Positions 8,784 through 17,156 of a DNA stretch of 64,000 bases are shown here, in pieces. The translations under genes and the position numbers were made by a program. The notes under the pieces are model-generated. The model ran no database searches and was not told the DNA's origin. It was given only the letters and a program-made list of their open reading frames with translations. The stretch covers positions 1,178,001 through 1,242,000 of the forward strand of contig NZ_JAJAVD010000001.1 in the NCBI RefSeq assembly GCF_020532705.1, in the 5' to 3' direction. Numbering within the stretch: the stretch's first letter is position 1; every line of letters starts with the position of its first letter. Origin of the DNA: Methylobacillus caricis. GTDB lineage: Bacteria > Pseudomonadota > Gammaproteobacteria > Burkholderiales > Methylophilaceae.

Positions 8784-8821
8784 GGTTGGGCGTGCTCAAA
8801 TGGCTGACAGACCGCCCAACC
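8784..8821 (-). promoter_or_regulatory. Riboswitch expression-platform hairpin
   Basis: CGCCCAACC and GGTTGGGCG form a perfect 9-bp stem between the aptamer and the mntP start. There is no U run after it, so translational control, or a switch that frees the start region, is more likely than termination. Confidence 0.5.
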
Positions 8822-8835
8822 GAGCGTACTGACAA

Positions 8836-8933
8836 CCATTAGTCTCGCCAACCAAGATGGCTACCCGTACCACGACAGTCGTCGATTATGTTGATACGGG
8901 CGCTTCGAATGGAAGCAGGCTACTCCCTAAAGG
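8836..8933 (-). promoter_or_regulatory. yybP-ykoY manganese riboswitch aptamer
   Basis: Read on the - strand the leader of mntP holds AGGGAGTAGCC (8919-8929), GCCCGTATCAACATAATCG (8884-8902 region) and GGCGAGACT (8841-8849), the three conserved blocks of the yybP-ykoY family. The ends pair (CCTTTAG with CTAATGG) to form P1. This family binds Mn2+ and commonly controls mntP in proteobacteria, so motif and gene context agree. Confidence 0.85.
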
Positions 8934-9007
8934 TGGAGTGGATTTTACTATATATGGAATGAGAGAGCTACCCGGCAATTAAAACTCAATAGGAAGCTTC
9001 AGAAGAA

Positions 9008-9376
9008 TCATATTGATTGACTGGAAAGGGTGTTATCCGCTTTTTGCTTGAGCTCCTCCTTCATCTGGTCAACAATTTTTTGTCGCTCTTCACCGCTCAT
9101 GCTGTTGAATTCTTCCTTGGTAATGCCGTGGCTATTCAGCCAATGCCATTGAAATTTTTCACTATCGGACATATTCATGTATTCCTCAAGCTCCTTGGCC
9201 GCCTCGGATTGAAGATATCCTGATTGGCTGCTGGAGGAAAGCGACACTTTAGTCGACTCTGGTACCGGGCTTTCTGCAGGTTTGAGGTTGCTGCTTTTGG
9301 GCGAAGTATATGGGGTTGCAGCAAGTGCGGATAATGCTGTCGAGTTATAGTTGGATATATTCATTAAGGCAGCCAT
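9008..9376 (-). CDS. Small hypothetical protein
   Basis: 122 aa, not recognised. The first half is serine/threonine/proline-rich and looks disordered. The second half is helical and charged (AKELEEYMNMSDSEKF, then WHWLNSHGITKEEFNSMSGE and a KIVDQMKEELK helix). No signal peptide or membrane segment. A GAAGGGA precedes the start, but is too close to the ATG at 9376 and somewhat far from the in-frame ATG at 9364, so either start is possible. A regular codon pattern supports a real gene. Confidence 0.55.
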   Translation of the reverse strand: MAALMNISNYNSTALSALAATPYTSPKSSNLKPAESPVPESTKVSLSSSSQSGYLQSEAAKELEEYMNMSDSEKFQWHWLNSHGITKEEFNSMSGEERQKIVDQMKEELKQKADNTLSSQSI

Positions 9377-9540
9377 TCCCTTCTATTGTTATAAAGAGCC
9401 AGTATCGCAGTCTAACAATTAGGAAACGGACGCAATTGCATGAATAGCATGGTAAATATTCGCTATTTCAAGCAGTATAACAACATGGAGATGAACGCCT
9501 CTGAAAGAGGGTAGAGTAGTGCGCGGATGTTAAAGGCAAT

Positions 9541-9571
9541 AAAAAACCTCGCATCGCATACGAGGTTTTTT
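9541..9571 (-). terminator. Terminator of cold-shock gene
   Basis: AAAAAACCTCG and CGAGGTTTTTT form an 11-bp stem with a 9-nt loop, flanked by A and T runs, 17 bp after the csp stop. It can act in both directions; on the - strand it ends the cold-shock transcript. Confidence 0.8.
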
Positions 9572-9587
9572 GACTTACAGCCTAAAA

Positions 9588-9794
9588 CTATTCAGCCTTG
9601 ATATTGCCAGCTTGCTTACCTTTAGGTCCGTCAATCACGTCAAAGCTAACACGCTGGTTTTCTTTGAGGCTCTTGTAACCAGTGTCACTAACAATAGCTG
9701 AGAAGTGAGCAAACAACTCTGCACCACCTGCATCTGGAGTGATGAAACCAAAGCCCTTGCTGTCATTAAACCACTTCACTACACCTGTTGCCAT
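9588..9794 (-). CDS. Cold-shock protein (CspA family)
   Basis: 68 aa, a single OB-fold cold-shock domain that binds single-stranded RNA and DNA and acts as an RNA chaperone. [15 protein letters not shown] contains the RNP-1 motif, and [10 protein letters not shown] is the RNP-2 motif (L-F-A-H-F in place of the usual V-F-V-H-F). It ends [17 protein letters not shown], typical of the family. The ATG at 9794 gives the usual MATG start; the upstream in-frame ATG would add four residues. It faces the infA gene, with 289 bp between them holding both leaders. Confidence 0.88.
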   Translation of the reverse strand: MATGVVKWFNDSKGFGFITPDAGGAELFAHFSAIVSDTGYKSLKENQRVSFDVIDGPKGKQAGNIKAE

Positions 9795-9959
9795 AATAAA
9801 TTCCATTCATATCTCTAAAGGGGGGCGCCCCAAAAGTTTGTATTTCAAAATCTTAAAAAATATCAAAAAATCAAAGTTCAAACACCTAGGTGACTTTGTA
9901 CGTATTAATTTCAACAATGTCAAGAAATAATTAAAATTTTTAAAGAAATCCATCTTAAT

Positions 9960-9988
9960 TTGCTTTTGGCATATTGAAACTCTATACT
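9960..9988 (+). promoter_or_regulatory. Promoter of infA
   Basis: TTGCTT (9960-9965) and TATACT (9983-9988) are 17 bp apart, a good sigma-70 match at the -10. The RNA would carry a leader of about 88 nt before the TTG start of infA. Confidence 0.5.
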
Positions 9989-10083
9989 GTAAGGAGAACT
10001 TACTTACTATTCCCTCGCAAAATCACACGCCCCTCCCAGGATTATTGCTGCACAGTAGTCTTACCTACATCTTGGAGAAACAT

Positions 10084-10338
10084 TTGGCAAAAGAAGAACT
10101 GATCGAAATGCATGGCGTAGTGATGGAAATTCTTCCAGACTCGAGATACCGCGTTACCCTGGATAACGGCCATACTCTTGTGGCGTATACCGGCGGAAAG
10201 ATGAAAAAAAATCATATCCGCATTCTTGCTGGCGACAAGGTCACCTTGGAGCTGTCTCCCTATGATATCAATAACGGCAGAATTACCTTCCGTCATCTCG
10301 CAAGCAATAGCCCAGCTCCGATGCGGAGAAGGCGATAG
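10084..10338 (+). CDS. infA: Translation initiation factor IF-1
   Basis: 84 aa, ribosome A-site factor that assists IF-2 and IF-3 during initiation. The reading [20 protein letters not shown] matches the start of IF-1 (family [11 protein letters not shown]), and [20 protein letters not shown] and [11 protein letters not shown] follow; the C-terminus is a basic MRRRR tail. The initiator is TTG, with a GGAG ribosome-binding site 6 bp before it (10074-10077). A longer frame from 10045 has no family similarity before the TTG. The isolated locus and divergent cold-shock gene suggest a second, regulated IF-1 copy of the kind common in betaproteobacteria. Confidence 0.88.
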   Translation: MAKEELIEMHGVVMEILPDSRYRVTLDNGHTLVAYTGGKMKKNHIRILAGDKVTLELSPYDINNGRITFRHLASNSPAPMRRRR

Positions 10339-10924
10339 GGCTTGTTGAACCCTGAGTGATGAGTATTACCTTAATCTGCATGATGGCCGGTTAAGGTAAT
10401 AAAAACACATAACTCCGGTCAGCATGCCATCAAATCAAGTTTGGTGGCTTCCTAATAAACACGGCAACCTTCGCTCCTCCTGTCACACTAAATATCGTAA
10501 TAGGCTGAAAATACCACCCAGCCAGCTTCAATCAAACTTCTAAAATAACCAGGCTACCAAAAACGGTCAGGAAGCTGATCATGCGTATCCCTCTCGTTTC
10601 AATATACATATTGGGTTCACCGCTTAGGATAGTTTGGTTTTTATTATGCCTGTCATGGCGCTAATTCCTCAGCCTTTTTGGTGTGAAAGCTTAATTGCCT
10701 AATCCTTGCCTTGCGGCTTGGATTCAAAGCATGAAATGGAATTTTGCATATCGTCTATTGGGCGTATACGCCTGTCCAGTCAACAAATAACTCTGAACTT
10801 CATCCGCCATTAAGACTCCCTCAATAGGCAAGCAAGACATTATCCATTTAATTATGGATGGCATCCATGTAGGGATCATCAATTTTATCTTTCGAACTCA
10901 AAAACCGTGAATAAGGAGTTTTGA
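10339..10924. other. Non-coding gap with one stem-loop
   Basis: 586 bp between infA and the MscS gene. A perfect 10-bp stem (ATTACCTTAA at 10365-10374 with TTAAGGTAAT at 10391-10400) lies 26 bp after infA and may define its 3' end, though no U run follows. The remainder shows no gene or RNA that I can recognise. Confidence 0.45.
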
Positions 10925-12016
10925 ATGAGCAACTGGCTACAAATCAATACCTTTCTCGGGCTGCCCGCATATCAATGGCTAGTAACCAGCCTGATCATCA
11001 TCGTTGCATATATTGCATTGCACTCGCTCTGGCAAATCGTTCTGAATAAATTGTCCAACATAGCAATTAAAAGCAACAGGACATTGGATGATGCTTTCGT
11101 TGAGGTGCTGCGCAGTACACAAAGACTGACCTTTGCATTTTTCGCGCTATTGATCGGCCTTCATTTCTTGGACCTGCCCCAAAAATGGGAAAACCGCCTG
11201 GATCATTTATCATTCCTGGTGATAGGTATTCAGATCGCGGTTTGGGTGAGCAAAAGCATCACGATCTGGTCCCGAATGCAGCTTTTGGAAAAAGAAGGCT
11301 CGGTTCCTAATCCTGTCATTACTTCCATGTTGAGCTGGATATTCAAGGCAGTAGTCTGGTCAATAGTCGTATTAACCATTCTTTCAAATATAGGCGTCAA
11401 TATCACAGCATTTGTAGCTAGTCTTGGTGTTGGCGGCGTGGCAGTTGCATTGGCCGTGCAAAACATTTTGAGCGACCTTTTTGCTTCTCTGGCAATCGGG
11501 CTTGATAAACCTTTCGTCATCGGGGATTTTGTTGTTTTTGGCGAGGTTGCTGGCAGTATAGAGAGGATAGGGCTCAAGACAACCCATATTAGAAGTATCA
11601 GCGGCGAACAGATTGTGTGCAGTAACACAGAGCTTCTTAAAAATACCATACACAATTACAAACGAATGTCCGAACGCCGGGTAGTATTCAAGTTCGGGGT
11701 AACTTATGATACTCCGCCCACTAGCCTAGCCAAAATTCCGGAAATCGTTAAGAACGCTATAGAAAAATCGAAAAATACCCGATTTGACCGAGCACATTTT
11801 CAACAGTTTGGATCAAGCTCTTTGGATTTCGAGGTTGTTTATTTTATCAATTCCAGTGACTTCAATCTGTATATGGATACACAGCAGGCAATAAATCTGG
11901 ACATGATGAATGAATTTCAAGGTTTGGGCGTTAAGTTCGCGTTGCCTACCACTACTTTACATATTCCTGAAGGCCTATCCGGTAGCGCATTTAATAGCCC
12001 TGTCGTTGCAAAATGA
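10925..12016 (+). CDS. MscS-family mechanosensitive channel
   Basis: 363 aa, inner membrane, releases solutes on osmotic downshock. Three to four hydrophobic segments (about residues 15-35, 65-85, 100-120, 140-165) lead to the pore-lining helix GVGGVAVALAVQNILSDLFA and the beta domain starting DKPFVIGDFV. The C-terminal part includes KFGVTYDTPP, typical of MscS. The extra N-terminal helix relative to E. coli MscS is seen in the YbdG/YnaI-type branch. AAGGAG 7 bp before the ATG supports the start. It stands alone and is followed by a terminator. Confidence 0.85.
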   Translation: MSNWLQINTFLGLPAYQWLVTSLIIIVAYIALHSLWQIVLNKLSNIAIKSNRTLDDAFVEVLRSTQRLTFAFFALLIGLHFLDLPQKWENRLDHLSFLVIGIQIAVWVSKSITIWSRMQLLEKEGSVPNPVITSMLSWIFKAVVWSIVVLTILSNIGVNITAFVASLGVGGVAVALAVQNILSDLFASLAIGLDKPFVIGDFVVFGEVAGSIERIGLKTTHIRSISGEQIVCSNTELLKNTIHNYKRMSERRVVFKFGVTYDTPPTSLAKIPEIVKNAIEKSKNTRFDRAHFQQFGSSSLDFEVVYFINSSDFNLYMDTQQAINLDMMNEFQGLGVKFALPTTTLHIPEGLSGSAFNSPVVAK

Positions 12017-12193
12017 CAATTAAGGTTGTGGGGTTAAGCAACTTTATATTTTATACTTGGGCCACTCAAATAAGCTGGCTGACCGGAATGAATGACAGCC
12101 GTAAGATAGTCCTATTGAATAAAATAAATATTTGTAGATAGAATCAGCCCGTATTAACTTTTATCAAAGATTAATACGTACGTCTACTTCTCC

Positions 12194-12224
12194 GCGCCTC
12201 TTCCCCCCGCTAGGCGCTTTTTTT
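12194..12224 (+). terminator. Rho-independent terminator
   Basis: GCGCCT and AGGCGC form a 6-bp GC-rich stem with a 12-nt loop followed by seven T, about 180 bp after the MscS stop. It probably ends that transcript. Confidence 0.7.
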
Positions 12225-12440
12225 CGCAACACCTATTGGTTTCATTATTAGATGCAAGAGAATATCGACTACTAAAATCGATGATAACTCTTGTTTTACT
12301 AAAAGATTTTTTCGTAAAAAATGATGGCTGCTGTAACTCCTCACCATAAAGTGAATGTTAATTATTCTGACGTATTTTTCAGAATTTACTGATACGTTGA
12401 TATTTCATTTTCAACTATATTAGTTATTTAATTGCTCTAC

Positions 12441-12659
12441 ATGAGTAGCTCTACTGATTCTTTTAGTGAGGCCCTATACATGGACAGGAAGGTCAGAATT
12501 ATTGGCCGAAGCGATGTACCGACAGGCATTACTTTATCCGTAATTATTGACCGAATAGAACATTACCCATGGAACAAGGCTCACAGTAGCTGGGAAGAGG
12601 TCAGGTTGAATGGAGCTTCCTATGCTAAAAGGCTGATTGATCAAACCTCTGGCTGGTAG
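12441..12659 (+). CDS. Possible small hypothetical protein
   Basis: 72 aa from the ATG, unrecognised. Contains RKVRIIGRSDVPTGITLSVI, which reads like a protein strand pattern, but there is no convincing ribosome-binding site, and the C-terminal half overlaps AT-rich sequence. It lies in a small-gene stretch with similar strand direction. It may be a chance frame. Confidence 0.25.
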   Translation: MSSSTDSFSEALYMDRKVRIIGRSDVPTGITLSVIIDRIEHYPWNKAHSSWEEVRLNGASYAKRLIDQTSGW

Positions 12660-12700
12660 GAAGAAGTCAAGGGAATTAAATTTTACATGGAGCTATATAG

Positions 12701-12937
12701 ATGCAAGAGAAGTTTCACTTTCGTCTTACGCCAATGCAGAAAAATATCCTTTATCTAATAGGTGCTGTGATAGCTGGACTGGTTATTTACAAAATAATAG
12801 GCCCCAATCCTCCTTTGACTGATAAAGCTCATTATGAAATTGAGGAAAAGGCAAAGGAGCTGGATAAAAGGCGTACCGAAGACATCGAGGGTGGAAATGT
12901 GCCGCGACAGCAATGGCAGTCGGAAGACCCTCATTAA
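12701..12937 (+). CDS. Small single-pass membrane protein
   Basis: 78 aa, not recognised. One hydrophobic segment (ILYLIGAVIAGLVIYKII, about residues 16-33) is followed by a charged, probably helical tail (IEEKAKELDKRRTEDIEGG). A GGAG about 8 bp before the ATG supports translation. It would sit in the inner membrane with a cytoplasmic or periplasmic soluble tail. The neighbours are also short unknown genes, so context does not reveal a role. Confidence 0.5.
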   Translation: MQEKFHFRLTPMQKNILYLIGAVIAGLVIYKIIGPNPPLTDKAHYEIEEKAKELDKRRTEDIEGGNVPRQQWQSEDPH

Positions 12938-12976
12938 TAAACAGCATTTATCTGAGGAAATTCAACCAATTCTGAT

Positions 12977-13171
12977 ATGAACTTGCCTATGCGTATTCAA
13001 TATGTAATAGAGATCAATACAGGAAGTGATATATATTCTTTTTATTTCGCTACGAGTTTAGTTGATTCCACAGATGTTGAAATTCCAGCCCGATTGAAAG
13101 AGGCGTTTCCTTCGCCAAAATTCTTGATACGTACCAACTCAGGCTCTTCCTCAATCCAATCTATTTTGTGA
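12977..13171 (+). CDS. Possible small hypothetical protein
   Basis: 64 aa (60 if the in-frame ATG at 12989 is used). MRIQYVIEINTGSDIYSFYF suggests beta strands. There is no clear ribosome-binding site at the right distance and no recognised family. It may be translated together with the membrane protein upstream (40-bp gap). Confidence 0.3.
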   Translation: MNLPMRIQYVIEINTGSDIYSFYFATSLVDSTDVEIPARLKEAFPSPKFLIRTNSGSSSIQSIL

Positions 13172-13217
13172 CAGTCAAGGGCTAAGCCTAGCCCGTAGTA
13201 ATAATAGATGCAACGAC

Positions 13218-14333
13218 CTATTTATTTATATCCTGGCTCTGTAACAATTTCAAAACTTGCTGCTCAACAGGATTTAATGCCCACGGTTTGGAGGATTTGT
13301 TTAAGGAGGATGCATCATCTCTTACATGGTCGAATATTCCCCCTGCCAGATAAGTCTTGATAATGAAAGGATGCACATAGCATTTTCGACATATGGCCGG
13401 AGTATTTCCAAGTTTTTCTGCTACCACAGCAATTGCCTCGGTAACATTTTTTTTGGCTTGTGTTTGGTTTTCAAAAGCTTCTGCGGATATTAGGGCTTCA
13501 AAAGCGTGAATGGCGCCCGACCAAGTTCTGAAGTCCTTGGCGGTATATTCAGAACCAGTAATGTTTTTGAGATATTGATTTACATCTGAAGAGCTGATTG
13601 AGTGTCGATGTCCAGTCTCGTCAACATATTGGAACAGCTCTTGTCCAGGAAGGTCCTTCATTTTGCGTACAATCCTGGCAAGATTTGCATTTTGCAGGGT
13701 AATGGTATGCTCTACTCGACTTTTCCCCTGGAAATGAAAGACGATTTGCCCGGCATGCACATCAACGTGACGATTGCGTAATGTCGTAATGCCAAACGAG
13801 CGGTTAATGCGTGCATATTCGTCATTGCCTATTCTAATCATTGTCTTTTCAAGAAGCGTTACCACTAAAGCTAATATTTTCTCCATGCATAGTCCAGGCC
13901 TTGCCAGGTCAGTATTTACCTGCTTGCGGATCAAAGGTAGATGCAAGGCAAAATCGACAATATGTCCATACTTGGCCTCATCGCGAATTACTCTCCAGCT
14001 CTTATGATAGCGGTACTGTTTACGGCCTTTAGCGTCGTAACCAGTGGCTTGAAGGTGACCGTTGGCATAAGGGCAAATCCATACGTTTGTCCATGCTGGG
14101 GGAATTGCCAAGGCCTTGATGCGATTCAGATGCTGGTTATCACGTAAGGGGCGTCCATGCGTGTCCATATATCGAAAACCCTTGACGGACCGCTTGCGGG
14201 TAATCCCAGCAATGCGGTCATTTATATACCTCAAACGCGCTGCTTGAGCCGACAACTCCATATCAATATGCAGGTCTTTGCATAATGAAGCGTTACCTTG
14301 TGCAATTGCCCCATCAATTGCGGCATTAGCCAT
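13218..14333 (-). CDS. DNA topoisomerase IB (poxvirus-type)
   Basis: 371 aa. Relaxes supercoils through a 3'-phosphotyrosyl intermediate. The N-terminal YINDRIAGITRKRSVKGFRY and ALAIPPAWTNVWICPYANGH match bacterial TopIB, and the catalytic domain has GNDEYARINRSFGITTLRNR (arginine of the active site) and AKDFRTWSGAI. CRKCYVHP near the C-terminus contains the nucleophilic tyrosine at about residue 319. A GGAG 8 bp before the ATG at 14333 supports the start. Bacterial TopIB genes are accessory and often laterally spread; the neighbours here are small unknown genes, consistent with an accessory stretch. Confidence 0.88.
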   Translation of the reverse strand: MANAAIDGAIAQGNASLCKDLHIDMELSAQAARLRYINDRIAGITRKRSVKGFRYMDTHGRPLRDNQHLNRIKALAIPPAWTNVWICPYANGHLQATGYDAKGRKQYRYHKSWRVIRDEAKYGHIVDFALHLPLIRKQVNTDLARPGLCMEKILALVVTLLEKTMIRIGNDEYARINRSFGITTLRNRHVDVHAGQIVFHFQGKSRVEHTITLQNANLARIVRKMKDLPGQELFQYVDETGHRHSISSSDVNQYLKNITGSEYTAKDFRTWSGAIHAFEALISAEAFENQTQAKKNVTEAIAVVAEKLGNTPAICRKCYVHPFIIKTYLAGGIFDHVRDDASSLNKSSKPWALNPVEQQVLKLLQSQDINK

Positions 14334-14524
14334 TAAGTGTTCTCCATAATCACGAATGGCATGGGTAATGGCTAGTGCCAGTTGATAAAACTGCTGCTGA
14401 TAGAGCGTTCAACTTAGGTCACCTTTTGACTGGGTATTGGGCGATTGACCCACTGGCATTTATAAACATCATGTTGGACTCACGATTAAGCGCGGGGAAA
14501 CAGCGGTGACAAATAATGGCTTGA

Positions 14525-14629
14525 TCACAAAGGATGCTTTTCTATCCAATAAACCCCAGCATTCCAAAGCAACCAAAACAAATTGGCAACCATGATGCTG
14601 ATCACTATGAGATGGAAATGATTTTTCAT
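14525..14629 (-). CDS. 34-residue putative membrane protein
   Basis: A short frame MKNHFHLIVISIMVANLFWL followed by LWNAGVYWIEKHPL. It holds one hydrophobic helix with an FWLLWNAGVYW aromatic stretch. AAGGA lies 6-7 bp before the ATG, a well-placed ribosome-binding site, which is the main reason to call it. Not recognised; could be a small membrane regulator. Confidence 0.45.
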   Translation of the reverse strand: MKNHFHLIVISIMVANLFWLLWNAGVYWIEKHPL

Positions 14630-14875
14630 TTTTTGTCCTTGCTTCCAATTAGCTGGAGACCTTTATTTGAGCCATTTTATGGAATAGGAATAACAGTATT
14701 TATCCGCTATTTACTGAATCAGATGTAAGAAAGCAACTACAGGTTGGCCGTAATGGACACTGACAGAAATCTGGGTAGATATCCCATGTTTAAATTTCAC
14801 ATTGCATCACACAATTGGCGGGTTTCGTCTTATTAGACTTTCACTTGGTGTAATTTAGGATTGAAAGGAGTTTGA
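14630..14875. other. Gap with no recognised feature
   Basis: 246 bp, AT-rich, between two small genes. It should hold the promoter of the 63-aa gene that follows; no convincing hexamers or hairpin were identified. Confidence 0.3.
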
Positions 14876-15067
14876 ATGAACATTGCTGCATTAACCCATT
14901 TGCAACTGGAAGCATTAAATGAAGTGCGGAAGGCGGAGCAGGAGGGAAGAGAAGCGGTCATTGCTGATGGATTGCGAGACTTTCTTGTAGATCACGAGCT
15001 GATCTTGCCCGACATGAATCGACACCATCGTGTTACTGAAAAAGCTAAATCATTGTTGAGCCGTTAA
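14876..15067 (+). CDS. Small hypothetical protein
   Basis: 63 aa, unrecognised. Predominantly helical and charged (LQLEALNEVRKAEQEGREAV), with no membrane segment. AAGGAG 7 bp before the ATG is a strong ribosome-binding site, so translation is likely. The fold, with an EALNEV helix then ADGLRDFLVDHELI and a K-A-K-S-L-L end, might be a small winged-helix-like or adaptor protein, but that is a guess. Confidence 0.6.
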   Translation: MNIAALTHLQLEALNEVRKAEQEGREAVIADGLRDFLVDHELILPDMNRHHRVTEKAKSLLSR

Positions 15068-15144
15068 TTACCGTTGCATGGGTCGTGGGTAATTGGTTGG
15101 CTTGTTGAAGAGCACGCCTGTCTCCGTCCTGGAAAGGCGGCTAT

Positions 15145-15172
15145 GAAAGCACAGGGGAAATCCTGTGCTTTC
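15145..15172 (+). terminator. Stem-loop terminator
   Basis: GAAAGCACAGG and CCTGTGCTTTC form an 11-bp perfect stem with a 6-nt loop, followed by TCGCTTCTTG. It lies about 80 bp after the 63-aa gene and may also bound the convergent - strand operon. Confidence 0.6.
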
Positions 15173-15318
15173 TCGCTTCTTGTTTGGCGCTAGCTCTAAT
15201 TGGCTCGCAATACTCCGGCCGATAAACCCCAGATACCAGTGCGCAGCACTTCGCAAGACATACGACCACAGTTACCCGCATCTATATGAACAACGCAATC
15301 AGAGGCTGGATGCTTATA

Positions 15319-15753
15319 TCATGTGCGCCATGGATGCTTGGGCAGGTCACAGCTGCCTACAGCGTCCACACCCGCCTTGGCCACTATATGGTCATTCTCT
15401 ACGGTATCTCCACTTACTCCTATGGCTCCTATCAACATTCCTTCTTCATCCACGATCGGCATCCCGCCAGGAAAGGTGATCAATCCCTGGTTTGAGTGTT
15501 CTATTCCGTACAAGGGCTGATCAGGTTGCGACAATTTTCCGATTTCTCCAGAAGGCATTGCAAAAAAGCAGGCAGTCTTGGCTTTCTTGATCGCAACATC
15601 GATACTGCCTACCCAGGCATCATCCATGCGCGAAAATGTCTTGAGGTTGGCACCCGAATCCAGCACGGCAATACAGCTTTTAACACCGATGCTCTCGGCT
15701 TTACGGATAGCTTGGTCAATAATGCTCTTGGCTTGTTCAATAGTGACATGCAT
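15319..15753 (-). CDS. GlcG/HbpS-family protein (DUF336)
   Basis: 144 aa. [38 protein letters not shown] and [20 protein letters not shown] are the GlcG/HbpS hallmarks. Members of this family bind haem or cobalamin, or act as small accessory proteins beside alcohol- and glycolate-oxidising enzymes. AGGAGA 7 bp before the ATG at 15753 fixes the start; the longer frame to 15933 runs into the ctaG gene. It is the last gene of the dehydrogenase-oxidase run, 53 bp after ctaG. No export signal is visible, unlike many HbpS proteins. Its job in the chain is inferred from position only. Confidence 0.8.
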   Translation of the reverse strand: MHVTIEQAKSIIDQAIRKAESIGVKSCIAVLDSGANLKTFSRMDDAWVGSIDVAIKKAKTACFFAMPSGEIGKLSQPDQPLYGIEHSNQGLITFPGGMPIVDEEGMLIGAIGVSGDTVENDHIVAKAGVDAVGSCDLPKHPWRT

Positions 15754-15806
15754 GATGTTTCTCCTGTGTGATGAATAAAAAATGAGAGGATTACCAGTCT
15801 CCCTGA

Positions 15807-16736
15807 CTAAAAATTTGATGGATGCCCGTGATTGGCTGGTTTTATTGCAGGTTGATTCCTGCTTTCCATGCTTAACAGTCGATAACAGATAAAAAGCGCC
15901 ACTGCCAAGTAGGCAAGGCCACCTGGAATCCACATGATCAGCCCACCTAATTGCTGATCCTGCAATGCAAGTTCAAGGCTTCCGCCGACTGTGGCTGCAT
16001 AGGTCGGGTACCAGACTTTGTTTGAGAAAGTTAATAACGCACCTAGCAGCGCTGTATGCAGTGCTGTGGTGAATAAGGAAACCAGGCTGGAGACCGTGGT
16101 ATTGCGTCCACGCCTGAAGTTGACCAGCGACCACCAGAAGAGCAATGCGGAAAAAAAGAAACTGAGGTGCTGGATATCATGTACCAGCGTGTCATGTAAT
16201 GCCGCCTCGAACAGGGCTGGTACATGCCATCCCCATAACACACTAGCATGGATGATCCAGGCGAAAAGGGGAGTGGTGAGGAACCTCCAAGCCGATGAAA
16301 AACGTTTGCTGGAAGTGATTCTTCCTATCCTGCCGGCCCACTGATGAGTGACCGCCCATGCCCATATGGGCAATGGACGCGCAAGGACGAATAATGGGGC
16401 TGAGATAATCATCAGCAGTTCATGCTGGACCATATGCACCGAAAAATAGGCATTGCCAAGAGTGTCGACTGGAGAAAGCAGGGCAATGACAAGTATTATC
16501 CAGGCAACCAGGAATGCTTTTGTTCGCAATTGAGAGTCATAGGTTGGCCTGCCTGCTTTAGCAGTAAGACGGTATATCCCTATCAGATACAAGATTAGCG
16601 AAAGAAGAATGGGGATTGCCACCCAATAATCCTTCAAAAGTTGCAGCATTGAAGTATGGTGGTCATTACCGGCCACTGGGTGCGCCAAGCTCTGCAGGGT
16701 ATAGAGGCAGAGCAGGAAAGGTAGCAGTCGCTTCAT
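15807..16736 (-). CDS. CtaG-type cytochrome c oxidase assembly protein
   Basis: 309 aa, about seven to eight membrane segments after an N-terminal signal-like segment. [22 protein letters not shown], the [23 protein letters not shown] stretch and conserved membrane histidines match the CtaG_cox family (Bacillus CtaG), which is needed to make active caa3 oxidase, probably by handling copper. The start at 16736 is chosen because its ATG overlaps the preceding stop (ATGA). It follows the oxidase subunits in one transcript. Confidence 0.85.
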   Translation of the reverse strand: MKRLLPFLLCLYTLQSLAHPVAGNDHHTSMLQLLKDYWVAIPILLSLILYLIGIYRLTAKAGRPTYDSQLRTKAFLVAWIILVIALLSPVDTLGNAYFSVHMVQHELLMIISAPLFVLARPLPIWAWAVTHQWAGRIGRITSSKRFSSAWRFLTTPLFAWIIHASVLWGWHVPALFEAALHDTLVHDIQHLSFFFSALLFWWSLVNFRRGRNTTVSSLVSLFTTALHTALLGALLTFSNKVWYPTYAATVGGSLELALQDQQLGGLIMWIPGGLAYLAVALFICYRLLSMESRNQPAIKPANHGHPSNF

Positions 16737-17143
16737 ATGCAAGGGTCCAGCAGCAGAACTGGAAGCCACTGGATTACGATAACCAGAAGAAAGAACAGGC
16801 TGAGCATGAAACCCGCCAAGGCCATAAATTGTCGAGGTGGCATTTCACTTTCGCTCTCACTTCCACGCTTATGCGATTCAGGGGTTTCGTTGATGCGGGC
16901 CAGGGTCTTGTGCAATTGCAAGTTATGCCAGCTTAAGTAAGCGCTGCTTGCTGCCATCAAGAAGGCTATTGCACTAACAATATGTACAGGTATTAACTGC
17001 TCTTCCCTGCAAGACCAGTCCAATATCGGGTATGCAACACTGAGCTGCATGCCCCAGCTTACAGGTCCCGCAATAATGCATATCCAGAGCAATGCCAGGG
17101 CAAAGCTGGGGTTCTCTTCTGCGATTTTTATCGGGTCGCGCAT
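16733..17143 (-). CDS. Membrane protein of oxidase operon
   Basis: 136 aa with three hydrophobic segments (ALALLWICIIAGPVSWGMQL, VHIVSAIAFLMAASSAYL, FMLSLFFLLVIVIQWLPVLLL) and a charged loop rich in S, E and R between the last two. Not a recognised oxidase subunit by sequence. It could be a small structural or assembly subunit. AAGGAAC 6 bp before the ATG at 17143 sets the start. It sits between coxC and ctaG, overlapping ctaG by 4 bp, so a role in the caa3 oxidase is likely. Confidence 0.7.
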   Translation of the reverse strand: MRDPIKIAEENPSFALALLWICIIAGPVSWGMQLSVAYPILDWSCREEQLIPVHIVSAIAFLMAASSAYLSWHNLQLHKTLARINETPESHKRGSESESEMPPRQFMALAGFMLSLFFLLVIVIQWLPVLLLDPCI

Positions 17144-17156
17144 AATGTTCCTTTCA

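Noticed and set aside
12637-12822. 61-codon frame overlapping the small membrane-protein gene
   Set aside because: It is an out-of-frame shadow of the gene at 12701, which has the better ribosome-binding site and a membrane helix.
15754-15933. 60-residue extension of the GlcG-like protein
   Set aside because: It overlaps ctaG and lacks similarity; AGGAGA before 15753 marks the start.
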